Positions 48,767 to 57,586 of a stretch of 64,000 nt of DNA are shown here, one piece after another. Source of the stretch: Chitinophagaceae bacterium (lineage in GTDB: Bacteria; Bacteroidota; Bacteroidia; Chitinophagales; Chitinophagaceae). The notes under the pieces are model-generated. The model ran no database searches, was not told where the DNA came from, and saw only the letters and a program-made list of their open reading frames with translations. The stretch spans positions 372,001-436,000 of the forward strand of contig JADJPV010000001.1 of assembly GCA_016713085.1 (NCBI GenBank), in the 5' to 3' direction. The translations under genes were made by a program, and so were the position numbers. Each line of letters begins with the position of its first letter. Position 1 is the stretch's first letter.

Positions 48767-49759
48767 ATGATGAGTGGCAACAGCAGTAAATTAATTAATG
48801 ATGCAGATGCAATAGCGCAATTGCTTGAACGTATTGAGCATGCCGACCGTTCAGGTCTTGATATATTCGGCATTGGTGAACATCACCGCAAAGGTTTTCT
48901 TGATTCTGCACCAACATTAATACTCGCAGCAGCTGCTGCCCGTACAAAACACATCCGTCTTACAAGTGCAGTTACTGTACTCAGTGCTGCTGATCCGGTT
49001 CGGATTTTTCAAAACTTTGCAACACTCGATTTAATATCTGGCGGCAGGGCTGAAATGGTAGTGGGCCGTGGTTCCTTTATTGAAGCATTTCCATTGTTTG
49101 GTTATAAGCTGGAAGATTATGATGAATTGTTTGCTGAAAAACTGGAACTCTTACTTCAAATAAGGAATAACGAATCTGTTACATGGTCAGGAAAGTTCCG
49201 TCCTGCATTGAAGAACCAGTCTGTTTATCCAAGACCCTTGCAGGATCCGTTTCCTGTATGGATCGGCGTGGGTGGTACACCTGAATCATTTGTTCGGGCA
49301 GGTATGCTCGGGCTTCCATTGATGGTGGCCATCATTGGCGGTGAAACACATCATTTTGCTCGGTTGGTAAATCTGTACCGGGAAGCGGGAAAAAAAGCCG
49401 GCTTCAAACCTGAACAGTTGAAAGTTGGCATTCATTCATTGGGTTATGTTGGCAACACAACACAGGAAGCAATCGATGATTTTTATCCGGGCTATGCAGA
49501 GTCAATGACAAGAATTGGTAAAGAGCGTGGCTGGCCGCCAATGACAAAGGGCCGCTTCGAAAGCCAGGCTGGTCCAACAGGTGCATTACTTGTTGGAGGA
49601 CCTGAAGATGTAGCAGAAAAAATTCTCCGTCATTCCAAAGCATTGGGTGGAATTTCAAGGCTCACCTTTCAAATGGATACTGCCGAAGTTCCACATGAAA
49701 AACTGATGCAGGCAATTGAATTAATTGGGAAAAAGATAAAGCCATTGGTGAATCAGTAA
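48767..49759 (+). CDS. LLM class flavin-dependent oxidoreductase (N-terminus uncertain)
   Basis: At least 330 aa of a luciferase-like monooxygenase, F420/FMN TIM barrel: GLDIFGIGEHHRKGF, RTKHIRLTSAVTVLSAADPV, DLISGGRAEMVVGRGSF and PFPVWIGVGGTPES. Family members begin with a beta strand that matches EIGIDSFAA just upstream of the first ATG (48767), in the same frame, but no start codon is visible there. Either the real start is non-standard, or a base error hides it. Substrate unknown. Confidence 0.82.
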   Translation: MMSGNSSKLINDADAIAQLLERIEHADRSGLDIFGIGEHHRKGFLDSAPTLILAAAAARTKHIRLTSAVTVLSAADPVRIFQNFATLDLISGGRAEMVVGRGSFIEAFPLFGYKLEDYDELFAEKLELLLQIRNNESVTWSGKFRPALKNQSVYPRPLQDPFPVWIGVGGTPESFVRAGMLGLPLMVAIIGGETHHFARLVNLYREAGKKAGFKPEQLKVGIHSLGYVGNTTQEAIDDFYPGYAESMTRIGKERGWPPMTKGRFESQAGPTGALLVGGPEDVAEKILRHSKALGGISRLTFQMDTAEVPHEKLMQAIELIGKKIKPLVNQ

Positions 49760-49805
49760 TGCTTATTTGTTAATGATATCAGCAAATGCTTCAAATAAAT
49801 AATCA

Positions 49806-50279
49806 ATGAAAAGATACTTCTATTTTCTACTTACAATCATGTCCATTTACAGCTGCAATTATATACCCTGCAGTTCTTCTTCAGATTTATCAACAGTTAA
49901 AGAAGAACCTGAAACTGCAAGTGCAGCAGGTGGCTATGAACCGGATTCATTTACAAAACAGGATTATAAAGAATATGCTGATTCAACAGAAGCGTTTCTG
50001 ATTCTTTCAGAAGATCATACAATTTTTCTGAACAATTTTCCGGCAAAGACATTTAACCATTCATCTGATTCCGGTTCAGCAAAAATCAGTGGATCCGGAA
50101 CATGGGCTTTTGAAAAAGGCAAAGAAACCATCAACATTAAAACCAGTCTGTCATTTAAGGAACGGGGTATTCCCCAACCTCTTCCTTTTCAACTCTATAA
50201 AAAAGGCGGTAAATATTATATTCTTATTCAGTTCGGCGATCCGGATAACTGTAATGCAGTGCGGTTGGTGCAGCAATAA
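49806..50279 (+). CDS. Hypothetical lipoprotein
   Basis: A 157-aa protein with signal MKRYFYFLLTIMSIYSCN (lipobox IYSC). The body has a Ser/Glu-rich linker and a beta domain with LSEDHTIFLNNFPAK, GSGTWAFEKGKETINI and YYILIQFGDPDNCNAV, which looks like small lipocalin-like or META-like folds of Bacteroidota lipoproteins. No firm family. Confidence 0.6.
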   Translation: MKRYFYFLLTIMSIYSCNYIPCSSSSDLSTVKEEPETASAAGGYEPDSFTKQDYKEYADSTEAFLILSEDHTIFLNNFPAKTFNHSSDSGSAKISGSGTWAFEKGKETINIKTSLSFKERGIPQPLPFQLYKKGGKYYILIQFGDPDNCNAVRLVQQ

Positions 50280-50411
50280 TATTTTTATTACCGTTTCAAA
50301 TTACTGTGAAATAAGTTTAACAATATTCTTTATCCAACAAACCGATTACCTGAAAGAGGGCATGTAAATTGCAACAACAGCAGTTAAATGTAAAGAACAA
50401 AGTACCTGAAC

Positions 50412-50987
50412 ATGAAGCAATCAATATTCTATCTTTTCATCACTCTCTTTCTTGTATCGTTTAAAACCGACAGCAGGGTTTATCTTGATAAATCTGAAGC
50501 AAAGGAGGCTTTTGAATTCTTAAATGATATCAGAACAAATCCAGGCCGCTATGCAAAGGAACTGCGGTTAAATAAAAATGCAAAGACCAGCACTACAAAA
50601 CTTGTATGGAATAAAGATTTAGCAAAAGCAGCCGAAGCAAAAGCTTACGACATGGCCAGCAGAAATTATTTCAACCATATTGACCCCAATGGATATGGTA
50701 TGAATTATTATATTCAGAAAAATGGCTATTCACTTGAGCCCGCATGGACCAACAGCAAACGGAATAATTTTTTTGAATCTATTGCAGCAGGTGTTAACAG
50801 TGGTGAAGAAGCCATTCGTTTATTAATTATTGATAAAGGTGTGCCATCCCTCGGGCACAGAAAACATTTACTGGGAATAGGCAGCTTTAATGCTTCGCTT
50901 ACTGATATTGGAATTGGTTTTGCCAGGAGAAACTCCGGCAGCAATTACACAACCTATATCAGCATCATTATTGCAAAACACAATTAA
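50412..50987 (+). CDS. CAP domain-containing secreted protein
   Basis: A 191-aa protein with a short export signal (MKQSIFYLFITLFLVSF) and a CAP/SCP-PR1 domain: DIRTNPGRYAKEL, LVWNKDLAKAAEAKAYDMA, NYFNHIDPNGYGMNYYI (His), and SLGHRKHLLGIGSFN followed by DIGIGFARR. Bacterial CAP proteins are extracellular; enzymatic role is unclear. Intact. Confidence 0.87.
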   Translation: MKQSIFYLFITLFLVSFKTDSRVYLDKSEAKEAFEFLNDIRTNPGRYAKELRLNKNAKTSTTKLVWNKDLAKAAEAKAYDMASRNYFNHIDPNGYGMNYYIQKNGYSLEPAWTNSKRNNFFESIAAGVNSGEEAIRLLIIDKGVPSLGHRKHLLGIGSFNASLTDIGIGFARRNSGSNYTTYISIIIAKHN

Positions 50988-51034
50988 TCCTGCACTGTTA
51001 TGATTTCTGAAGAATAGTTTTTAACTTTCTGAGT

Positions 51035-51634
51035 ATGAGAAAATTCATACTGTATCTCCTCTTTGCATGCAGCGCTTTTGCAGCATCTGCACAATCAACC
51101 AAAACTGAATTATACGATCTCATTAAAAAATTAATCAGCGACAGCACCGGTTATGAAGATGTAGGCGACTGGGCTGTAAGTCAGCCAAAAAAGTATCCTG
51201 TTAAGTGGAACGAAGACAGGATTATTATGAGTGAGGATACCAGTATTAATTTTTACAGAATGGGCACTGCTGATATTACAATGAAAGGACGCAGTTTTAT
51301 GAAAGCGGGTCAGGCTGTAAAATGGAATGTTATGCTCAAAGGACCAAGAATGGGATATACGTCCTTCAGCATTATCACTTCACCCAGTGAAGAAATACAG
51401 CCGAAATATCTTATAGACAGCGTATTTGGTAAAAACCCTTTTACTGCAAAACTGCTCAAAAGCTGCGATACAAAAGCTCTTGCAGGTTATTATTACTATG
51501 AAGTAAACCTTCCAAAAAAAGACATTGCTTTTATCAAACTAAGCTGGTTATCAGTGAATGGCAACACAGCTATACGTATTGATTGCTACGATAACTGGAG
51601 TAAATATGCAGTAAAGCTGGATTGCCCGAAATAA
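51035..51634 (+). CDS. Secreted protein, unknown
   Basis: A 199-aa protein with signal peptide MRKFILYLLFACSAFAASAQ. The middle contains VGDWAVSQPKKYPVKWNEDR and MKAGQAVKWNVMLKGPRMGY; the C-terminus ends YDNWSKYAVKLDCPK. No family recognised. Stands between the CAP protein and the LRR protein genes on the same strand. Confidence 0.6.
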   Translation: MRKFILYLLFACSAFAASAQSTKTELYDLIKKLISDSTGYEDVGDWAVSQPKKYPVKWNEDRIIMSEDTSINFYRMGTADITMKGRSFMKAGQAVKWNVMLKGPRMGYTSFSIITSPSEEIQPKYLIDSVFGKNPFTAKLLKSCDTKALAGYYYYEVNLPKKDIAFIKLSWLSVNGNTAIRIDCYDNWSKYAVKLDCPK

Positions 51635-51778
51635 AAAAACTGTTTCAAAAAAGAGGTTTATTACTGCTTCATTGAGGATATCAGGTTCTTTCCCGTTTTA
51701 CTTCACTATCTTCAACTGCATAAAGGCGGGCATCTGTCTTATCTTTTTCTCCGGTCATTTCCATTAATCCTACTTCCC

Positions 51779-52309
51779 TTGCGTAAAAAGAAACAGGAAA
51801 AATTAAAAGAAGAACAGTTCTGGTCAACGTTCTGTTATTTCAACCTTCCAAAAAACAGGGTAACAATTCCCGCTGATTTAGAACGGGTAAATTTCAGGAT
51901 CTGGGATTATGTAAATGATGAACATTTATTACTGATGATGAGCAGAATAAAATCCATTAATTATCTCGACCTGGATGAAACAGATATTACGAATGAAGGC
52001 GTAAAACATTTGACTCAACTTCTTCATATTAAAGAACTGCGCCTGAAGGGCATCACAGCCATTGATGATGGCTGTATGGAATCACTCAGCAAATTGAAAG
52101 GGCTTGAATTACTGCATCTTGGTGGCACTTCTGTTACACTTAACGGACTGACACAACTTGGTTCTTTACAAAACTTAAGAGTGCTGTTACTTTCTTTAAC
52201 TGCCAGTGAAGAGATCAGGGGAAAAATGCTGGAACTGAAAAAGCTTATTCCTGGTTGTGAATTTATCTTTAATTATAAATCTTATTTGTTTGATCCGGAA
52301 GCGGATTAA
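51779..52309 (+). CDS. Leucine-rich-repeat-like protein
   Basis: About 176 aa with a proposed TTG start at 51779; the first residues are very basic (RKKKQEKLKEE), so the start is uncertain. At least three LRR units are visible: INYLDLDETDITNEGVKHL, IKELRLKGITAIDDGCMESL and LELLHLGGTSVTLNGLTQL, spaced 23-25 residues, as in GALA/RI-like LRRs. No signal peptide. Probably protein binding; partner unknown. Confidence 0.6.
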   Translation: MRKKKQEKLKEEQFWSTFCYFNLPKNRVTIPADLERVNFRIWDYVNDEHLLLMMSRIKSINYLDLDETDITNEGVKHLTQLLHIKELRLKGITAIDDGCMESLSKLKGLELLHLGGTSVTLNGLTQLGSLQNLRVLLLSLTASEEIRGKMLELKKLIPGCEFIFNYKSYLFDPEAD

Positions 52310-52368
52310 CTGAATCGATCTTCACATTTATTCAATGGAAGGTATTACTTACTTTAGCAGAACAAAAC

Positions 52369-52932
52369 GTGCAGGAACTTTTTAACTATATCAAAACAGT
52401 TCATCGGGTCTCAGCAGAAACAAGAGAGGCGCTTGCTTCAATCTGCACAGAAGTTTCCTTCAAAAAGAATAACGATATTCAGCCCATTGGTCATACCTGC
52501 CGCACTATTTATTTTATAAAAAAAGGTGCATTGCGTATTTATTATTTCAAGGATGGAATTGATGTAACCGAAAGTTGTGAGTTTGAAAATGCTATTGTTG
52601 CAAGAGCCGAAAGTTTGTTTGCAGGAAGGCCCTCAAGAAAAGCTATTCAGGCAATCGAAGACACTTCGTTAATTGCAATTAATTCTCCTGCTTTATTCCT
52701 CATGTATGATGAATACCCGGAACTTGAACGTTTGTTCCGTAAAATCTTCGAAGATGCTTATGTAAAAACGGTGAACCGTTTGGAAAGCCTGCAGTTTCAT
52801 ACTGCAGAAGAACGTTATTCAAACCTGTTGAAAGATCATCCTGATATACTGAAAAGAGTGCCGTTGAAATTTATTGCTTCTTATCTTGGCATTACCCAGG
52901 TCAGCCTCAGCCGCATCAGGGCAAAGAAGTAA
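52369..52932 (+). CDS. Crp/Fnr-family transcriptional regulator
   Basis: A 187-aa protein with GTG start at 52369. N-terminal cyclic-nucleotide-binding-like beta roll (KKNNDIQPIGHTCRTIYFIK, GALRIYYFKDGIDVTES), dimer helix, and C-terminal helix-turn-helix KFIASYLGITQVSLSRIRAK. No cysteine cluster for Fe-S. Effector unknown. It precedes the MFS and rhodanese genes by 64 bp and may control them. Confidence 0.87.
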   Translation: MQELFNYIKTVHRVSAETREALASICTEVSFKKNNDIQPIGHTCRTIYFIKKGALRIYYFKDGIDVTESCEFENAIVARAESLFAGRPSRKAIQAIEDTSLIAINSPALFLMYDEYPELERLFRKIFEDAYVKTVNRLESLQFHTAEERYSNLLKDHPDILKRVPLKFIASYLGITQVSLSRIRAKK

Positions 52933-52996
52933 TTATTTATCATATGTAAAATGATTTGCAGTTACTGTTCCTGAATTTCGCTTTTCATAAAAGCAA

Positions 52997-54284
52997 ATGA
53001 AAAAAGTTCAACTGGGTTTAAAAGAAAACTGGAAACAGTTTACACTTCTTGGTCATCATCAACGCTTTTGTTGGTGGCATGGTGGGGATAGAACGATCCA
53101 TTCTTCCCCAGATTGCCGAAAAGGAATTTGCGATTGCTGCTAAAACAGCCATTCTTTCTTTCATTATTGTGTTTGGTATTGTAAAAGCAATCAGCAATTA
53201 TTACACAGGGCTGCTGGCAAATAAATTCGGCAGAAAAAGAATACTGGTAGCGGGGTGGGTCGTTGGCTTACCCATTCCCTTTATTCTGATGTTTGCAACA
53301 AACTGGAACTGGATTATTGCAGCGAATATTTTGTTGGGCATTAACCAGGGGCTTACCTGGTCGAGCACAGTTGTAATGAAGATTGATCTTGTTGGTGAAA
53401 AGCAAAGAGGTTTTGCCATGGGGCTGAATGAATTTGCTGGTTATCTTTCTGTTGCGCTTGTTGCTTTCCTTACCGGCTGGATTGCCGGTGAATATGGTCT
53501 GAGACCCTACCCCTTCTATATTGGCATTGCGCTGTCTGTTGCAGGCTTGATCGGAAGTATATTTTTCATCAGGGATACAAAACATCATGTGGCTAATGAA
53601 ACGGCAACAAGTTTCATCCCCCGGCTGAAAAATATTTTTTGGGATACCACCTGGAAAAATAAAAATCTTGGTTCTGTAACACAGGCTGGTCTTATCAACA
53701 ACCTGAACGATGGTATGGCATGGGGCATCTTTCCCATTATGCTGGCATCTAACCATTTCAACTTGCAACAGATTGGAATTGTAACTGCAGTGTATCCCGC
53801 CGTGTGGGGTATTGGCCAACTTTTTACAGGAAAAATGGCCGACAAATTCTGTAAAAAAGATATGCTGTACACTGGCATGCTATTGCAGGCTCTTGCATTA
53901 TTTTCATTGGTATGGGCCGAGACAATGTTTCATTTCATTGCATTGTCAGCAGTGCTTGGCTGGGGAACAGCAATGGTGTATCCCACTTTTTTAGCAACTG
54001 TTGCAGATAACACACATCCTCAGGACAGAGCCCAAAGCATTGGTATTTTTCGTTTGTGGCGTGATATGGGTTATGCAATCGGTGCCATATTAACGGGCAT
54101 TATTGCCGATCTGTTCAGTATCAATGCAGCTATCATTTTTATTGCAGTACTTACATTTATTTCTGCACTCATCATTCATTACCGCATGCGCTGCGGTGAA
54201 AGTAAAACGAAGAAATTATGGAATTGGTTTCTGCAAAAAAGTAAAAATTCACATGGAAATATCAACGAAATGCATTGCTCCTGA
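52997..54284 (+). CDS. MFS transporter (frameshifted near N-terminus)
   Basis: After repair 428 aa with 12 membrane helices. From ATG 52997 the frame is MKKVQLGLKENWKQFTLL, then GG at 53051-53052 should be a single G, giving VIINAFVGGMVGIERSILP. The motif GLLANKFGRKRILVAGW between helices 2 and 3 is the MFS signature; MADKFCKKDMLY marks the second half. Substrate unknown. The last 32 bp overlap the rhodanese gene. Confidence 0.85.
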
Positions 54285-54555
54285 AGTGCTGAAAGAAAAA
54301 CTGAAATCAGAAAACAATATCATCATTATTGATGTAAGAAGCTTTTACGAATACACCGAAAAACATATTCCCGCTGCTGTCAATATTCCATTACCCCTGT
54401 TAGAAAAAGAAATAATGTGTTTCAGTAAAGAAAAATTTTATGTAACAGCCTGCGGAAAAGGTGGCGGCCGTTCGGCAGAAGCTGCAGAATTTATTGTGAA
54501 GTCAGGCTATGTTTCAACATGGCTCTGTAACGGCACATTTGGATGGTTTGAATAA
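54253..54555 (+). CDS. Rhodanese-like domain protein
   Basis: A 100-aa single rhodanese domain from ATG 54253 (MEISTKCIAPEVLKEKL): IIIIDVRSFYEYTEKHIPAAVNIPL, active-site loop YVTACGKGGGRSAEAA with the catalytic cysteine, and VSTWLCNGTFGWFE at the end. Transfers sulfane sulfur. It overlaps the MFS gene, so the two are translated together; transport of a thiol or sulfur compound is possible but not shown. Confidence 0.87.
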   Translation: MEISTKCIAPEVLKEKLKSENNIIIIDVRSFYEYTEKHIPAAVNIPLPLLEKEIMCFSKEKFYVTACGKGGGRSAEAAEFIVKSGYVSTWLCNGTFGWFE

Positions 54556-54580
54556 ACCCTTCCAGCCTTTGACAGACAAT

Positions 54581-54608
54581 CCTGTTCCATTCATGGAACG
54601 GGGTTTTT
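54581..54608 (+). terminator. Terminator after the rhodanese gene
   Basis: CCTGTTCCAT / ATGGAACGGG imperfect stem with a TC loop, then TTTTTCTTTT. Stop codon is 26 bp upstream. Confidence 0.7.
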
Positions 54609-54654
54609 CTTTTACATACAGCCTGCACTTATTATGTTTATTTTTTCATAAAAA

Positions 54655-54680
54655 AATCCCGTTCCAAATGGAACGGGATT
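54655..54680 (-). terminator. Rho-independent terminator of groL
   Basis: 12-bp stem AATCCCGTTCCA / TGGAACGGGATT with a two-base loop; the minus strand continues TTTTTT. It lies 57 bp past the groL stop. Confidence 0.85.
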
Positions 54681-54736
54681 CGTATTTCCCAACTACACTA
54701 AAGTGTCGTTGGGCAAGCGTACTTTTTCTGTCGTGA

Positions 54737-56374
54737 TTAATAACCACCCATACCGCCCATATCAGGAGCGCCATGTGCGTGTGCTTCTTCTTTCTTTGGT
54801 TTGTCAGCAATTACACATTCCGTTGTTAACAACATGCCTGCAATTGAGGCTGCATTTTCCAAAGCTACACGGCTAACTTTAGTAGGATCAATTACACCTG
54901 CTTTAAACAGGTTCTCATACACTTCTGTACGGGCATTGAAACCAAAATCGCCTTTGCCTTCTTTGATCTTCTGTACAACGATAGAACCATCGATACCTGC
55001 GTTTGCAGTTAATGTACGCATTGGTTCTTCCAGTGCACGGCGAACGATCTGCATACCGGTTTGTTCGTCTTCAATCTGTCCACGAACTTTTGCTTCCAGT
55101 GCATCAATTGCACGGATATAAGCAACACCACCACCAGGAACGATGCCTTCTTCAACCGCTGCTCTTGTTGCATGTAATGCATCGTCAACTCTATCTTTCT
55201 TTTCTTTCATTTCCATTTCTGTTGCGGCGCCGATATACAATACAGCAACACCACCGGCTAACTTAGCAAGGCGCTCCTGTAATTTTTCCTTGTCGTAATC
55301 AGAAGTGGTATTTTCAACCTGTGCTTTGATTTGATTTACACGTGCAGTGATTTCAACTTTCTTTCCTTTACCACCAACAACAGTTGTGTTGTCTTTATCA
55401 ATGGTAACAGAAGATGCCTGACCTAAGTAAGTTAAATCAGCATTCTCTAATTTGAAACCCTGTTCTTCGCTGATAACAGTACCTGCAGTGAGGATAGCGA
55501 TATCAGTAAGCATTTCTTTTCTGCGGTCACCGAAGCCTGGAGCTTTTACAGCAGCCACTTTCAATGTACCACGGAGTTTGTTTACTACCAATGTTGCCAG
55601 TGCTTCACCTTCAAGATCTTCAGCAATGATCAATAAAGGACGACCGCTTTGAGCAACTTTCTCCAGAATATGAAGAATATCTTTCATTGCAGCAATCTTC
55701 TTATCATAAATTAAGATGTAAGGGTTCTGCAATTCAACTTCCATTTTTTCGCTGTTTGTAACGAAATACGGAGAAATGTATCCACGATCGAACTGCATAC
55801 CTTCTACAACATCAACTGTTGTATCAGTACCTTTTGCTTCTTCAACAGTGATTACACCTTCTTTACCAACTTTTGCAAATGCTTCTGCAATCAGCTTACC
55901 GATTGTTTCGTCATTGTTGGCAGATATTGAAGCAACCTGCTGAATTTTTTTACTGTCGTTACCAACAGTCTGTGATTGAGATTTCAGGTTGGCAACAACT
56001 AAGCTTACAGCTTTGTCGATACCACGTTTCAGATCCATTGGGTTTGCACCGGCTGCAACCATTTTCAGGCCTTCGCTAATGATAGATTGAGCTAATACAG
56101 TAGCGGTAGTTGTACCATCACCTGCAATATCAGCAGTTTTGCTGGCTACTTCTTTCACCATTTGGGCACCCATGTTCTCAATGGGATCGTCGAGTTCAAT
56201 TTCTTTTGCAACCGTTACACCATCTTTTGTCACCTGTGGTGCTCCGAATTTCTTTTCAATAACCACATTACGTCCTTTTGGACCGAGGGTTACTTTAACA
56301 GCGTTGGCCAGAATGTCAACGCCTTTTTTCATTTTATTTCTTGCTTCAATGTCGAAGAAGATTTGCTTTGCCAT
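54737..56374 (-). CDS. groL: Chaperonin GroEL
   Basis: A 545-aa HSP60 subunit: [21 protein letters not shown] site [46 protein letters not shown] and GGM-type tail ([12 protein letters not shown]). Forms a double ring for folding with GroES. Located 126 bp downstream of groS. Intact and of normal length; a single copy in the window. Confidence 0.98.
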   Translation of the reverse strand: MAKQIFFDIEARNKMKKGVDILANAVKVTLGPKGRNVVIEKKFGAPQVTKDGVTVAKEIELDDPIENMGAQMVKEVASKTADIAGDGTTTATVLAQSIISEGLKMVAAGANPMDLKRGIDKAVSLVVANLKSQSQTVGNDSKKIQQVASISANNDETIGKLIAEAFAKVGKEGVITVEEAKGTDTTVDVVEGMQFDRGYISPYFVTNSEKMEVELQNPYILIYDKKIAAMKDILHILEKVAQSGRPLLIIAEDLEGEALATLVVNKLRGTLKVAAVKAPGFGDRRKEMLTDIAILTAGTVISEEQGFKLENADLTYLGQASSVTIDKDNTTVVGGKGKKVEITARVNQIKAQVENTTSDYDKEKLQERLAKLAGGVAVLYIGAATEMEMKEKKDRVDDALHATRAAVEEGIVPGGGVAYIRAIDALEAKVRGQIEDEQTGMQIVRRALEEPMRTLTANAGIDGSIVVQKIKEGKGDFGFNARTEVYENLFKAGVIDPTKVSRVALENAASIAGMLLTTECVIADKPKKEEAHAHGAPDMGGMGGY

Positions 56375-56500
56375 AATAGATCAATTTGATAGTTAATGAA
56401 TTTGAATATTTGAGAATTGTAGCCTGAAGTTCAGAGTTGCCACATCCTGCTCCCTGTCATTCTACACAGGCAGGAAATAAGCGCTGCTCCGCTTTGCGGT

Positions 56501-56782
56501 TTATACAATCGCTAAAATGTCACTCTCTCTCATAATGAGGAGGTCATCTCCTTCAATGGAAATTTCAGTTCCTGCATATTTACCATAAAGCACTGTATCA
56601 CCAACTTTCACTGTTACAGGTTCGTCTTTTTTACCTGGGCCTGCAGCCACTACGGTACCACGCTGTGGTTTTTCTTTTGCTGTATCCGGGATGATGATTC
56701 CACCTGCTGTTTTTTCTTCAGCCGGTGCAGGCTTTACAATTACCCTGTCATGAAGAGGGGTAACACTTACCTTCTTAGCCAT
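56501..56782 (-). CDS. groS: Co-chaperonin GroES
   Basis: A 93-aa protein: [20 protein letters not shown] (mobile-loop side), [16 protein letters not shown] (mobile loop IIIPD) and [16 protein letters not shown]. Caps the GroEL ring. First gene of the groSL operon, with its own promoter upstream; no CIRCE inverted repeat (TTAGCACTC-N9-GAGTGCTAA) was seen. Confidence 0.98.
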   Translation of the reverse strand: MAKKVSVTPLHDRVIVKPAPAEEKTAGGIIIPDTAKEKPQRGTVVAAGPGKKDEPVTVKVGDTVLYGKYAGTEISIEGDDLLIMRESDILAIV

Positions 56783-56838
56783 AATTATACGTTTTTTGGT
56801 TTGAAATGATTATTAAATAGGTACCCTTTACGGGCATG

Positions 56839-56867
56839 CGAAGGTAAGCGAATACAGTGCCACCCAA
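56839..56867 (-). promoter_or_regulatory. groS promoter
   Basis: Minus strand TTG (56867-56865), 18-nt spacer, TACCTTCG (56846-56839), one base off TAnnTTTG. Start codon is 57 nt downstream. Confidence 0.55.
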
Positions 56868-56999
56868 TCAGAATGCGAAAAAATTACAGAAATAGGCAGA
56901 AACTGGTTTGCAGAAAATAAATTTGGCAGAAAAAACGGGACAAATTTTCATGTTATTGAAGATTCTTTCAAATAACAGAAAAAAATACTGTTTGTCAAA

Positions 57000-57511
57000 T
57001 CAGACAGATGGGTAGGAATCTACTTCAATCAGCCTCCCGGTTACTTTCAGAAAAGTTTTCCCTTTGTATTGTGCTTTAAGTAAAATCTGGTTCACCTCTA
57101 TTGACCTGGGTGGCGGCAGATTTGTACCGATTGGCTGCAGATATAATTGGTATAAAAATGATTTGTGTCAGTGGTGATAAATATTTTCTCTTTGCCTCCT
57201 TTTTCAAAACCCACTTCAAATGGAACCGGATCAATCAACTGAGGAATTATTCTATACATACGGTTGTCTTTCCATGCTGTATCCCATGCAATCAGTTTTG
57301 TGGTTGTTTCAACATATACTACAATCACTGTATCAATCTTTACAGGAAGCGGATTCCCATTTTCGTCAGCACGAACAGTTCCGGGCGTTTTTTCTGAATA
57401 ATATGCATGCATGTTTTTCACCAGCCCTTTTGTTTGAGCACAGGAATAAAAGAACATGGAACTGAACAAAAGAAAAGTCAGCAGGGCAAAAAATGATTTC
57501 TGTTGATACAT
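57000..57511 (-). CDS. Hypothetical lipoprotein (frameshifted)
   Basis: After repair 170 aa. Start chosen at 57511 (MYQQKSFFALLTFLLFSSMF, then FYSCAQ, a lipobox). Middle: VKIDTVIVVYVETTTKLIAWD and IDPVPFEVGFEKGGKEKIFI. The frame breaks at A5 57154-57158; one more base gives FLYQLYLQPIGTNLPPPRS and an end at VDSYPSV, stop at 57000. Total length then is exactly 171 codons. No family recognised. Confidence 0.65.
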
Positions 57512-57542
57512 AAAATTATTTAACGGAAAGAGGTGAAGAGAA

Positions 57543-57580
57543 AACATAACTCCCGGCTTTCAACAGCCGGGAGTTATGTT
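57543..57580 (-). terminator. Rho-independent terminator after the T9SS protein gene
   Basis: Perfect 16-bp stem AACATAACTCCCGGCT / AGCCGGGAGTTATGTT with a six-base loop; 7 bp past the stop codon. The T tract on the minus strand is short (TTTTCTC). Confidence 0.75.
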
Positions 57581-57586
57581 CATTAA

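Noticed and set aside
56783..56999. CIRCE/HrcA operator upstream of groS
   Set aside because: No TTAGCACTC...GAGTGCTAA inverted repeat is present; only a Bacteroidota promoter was found.
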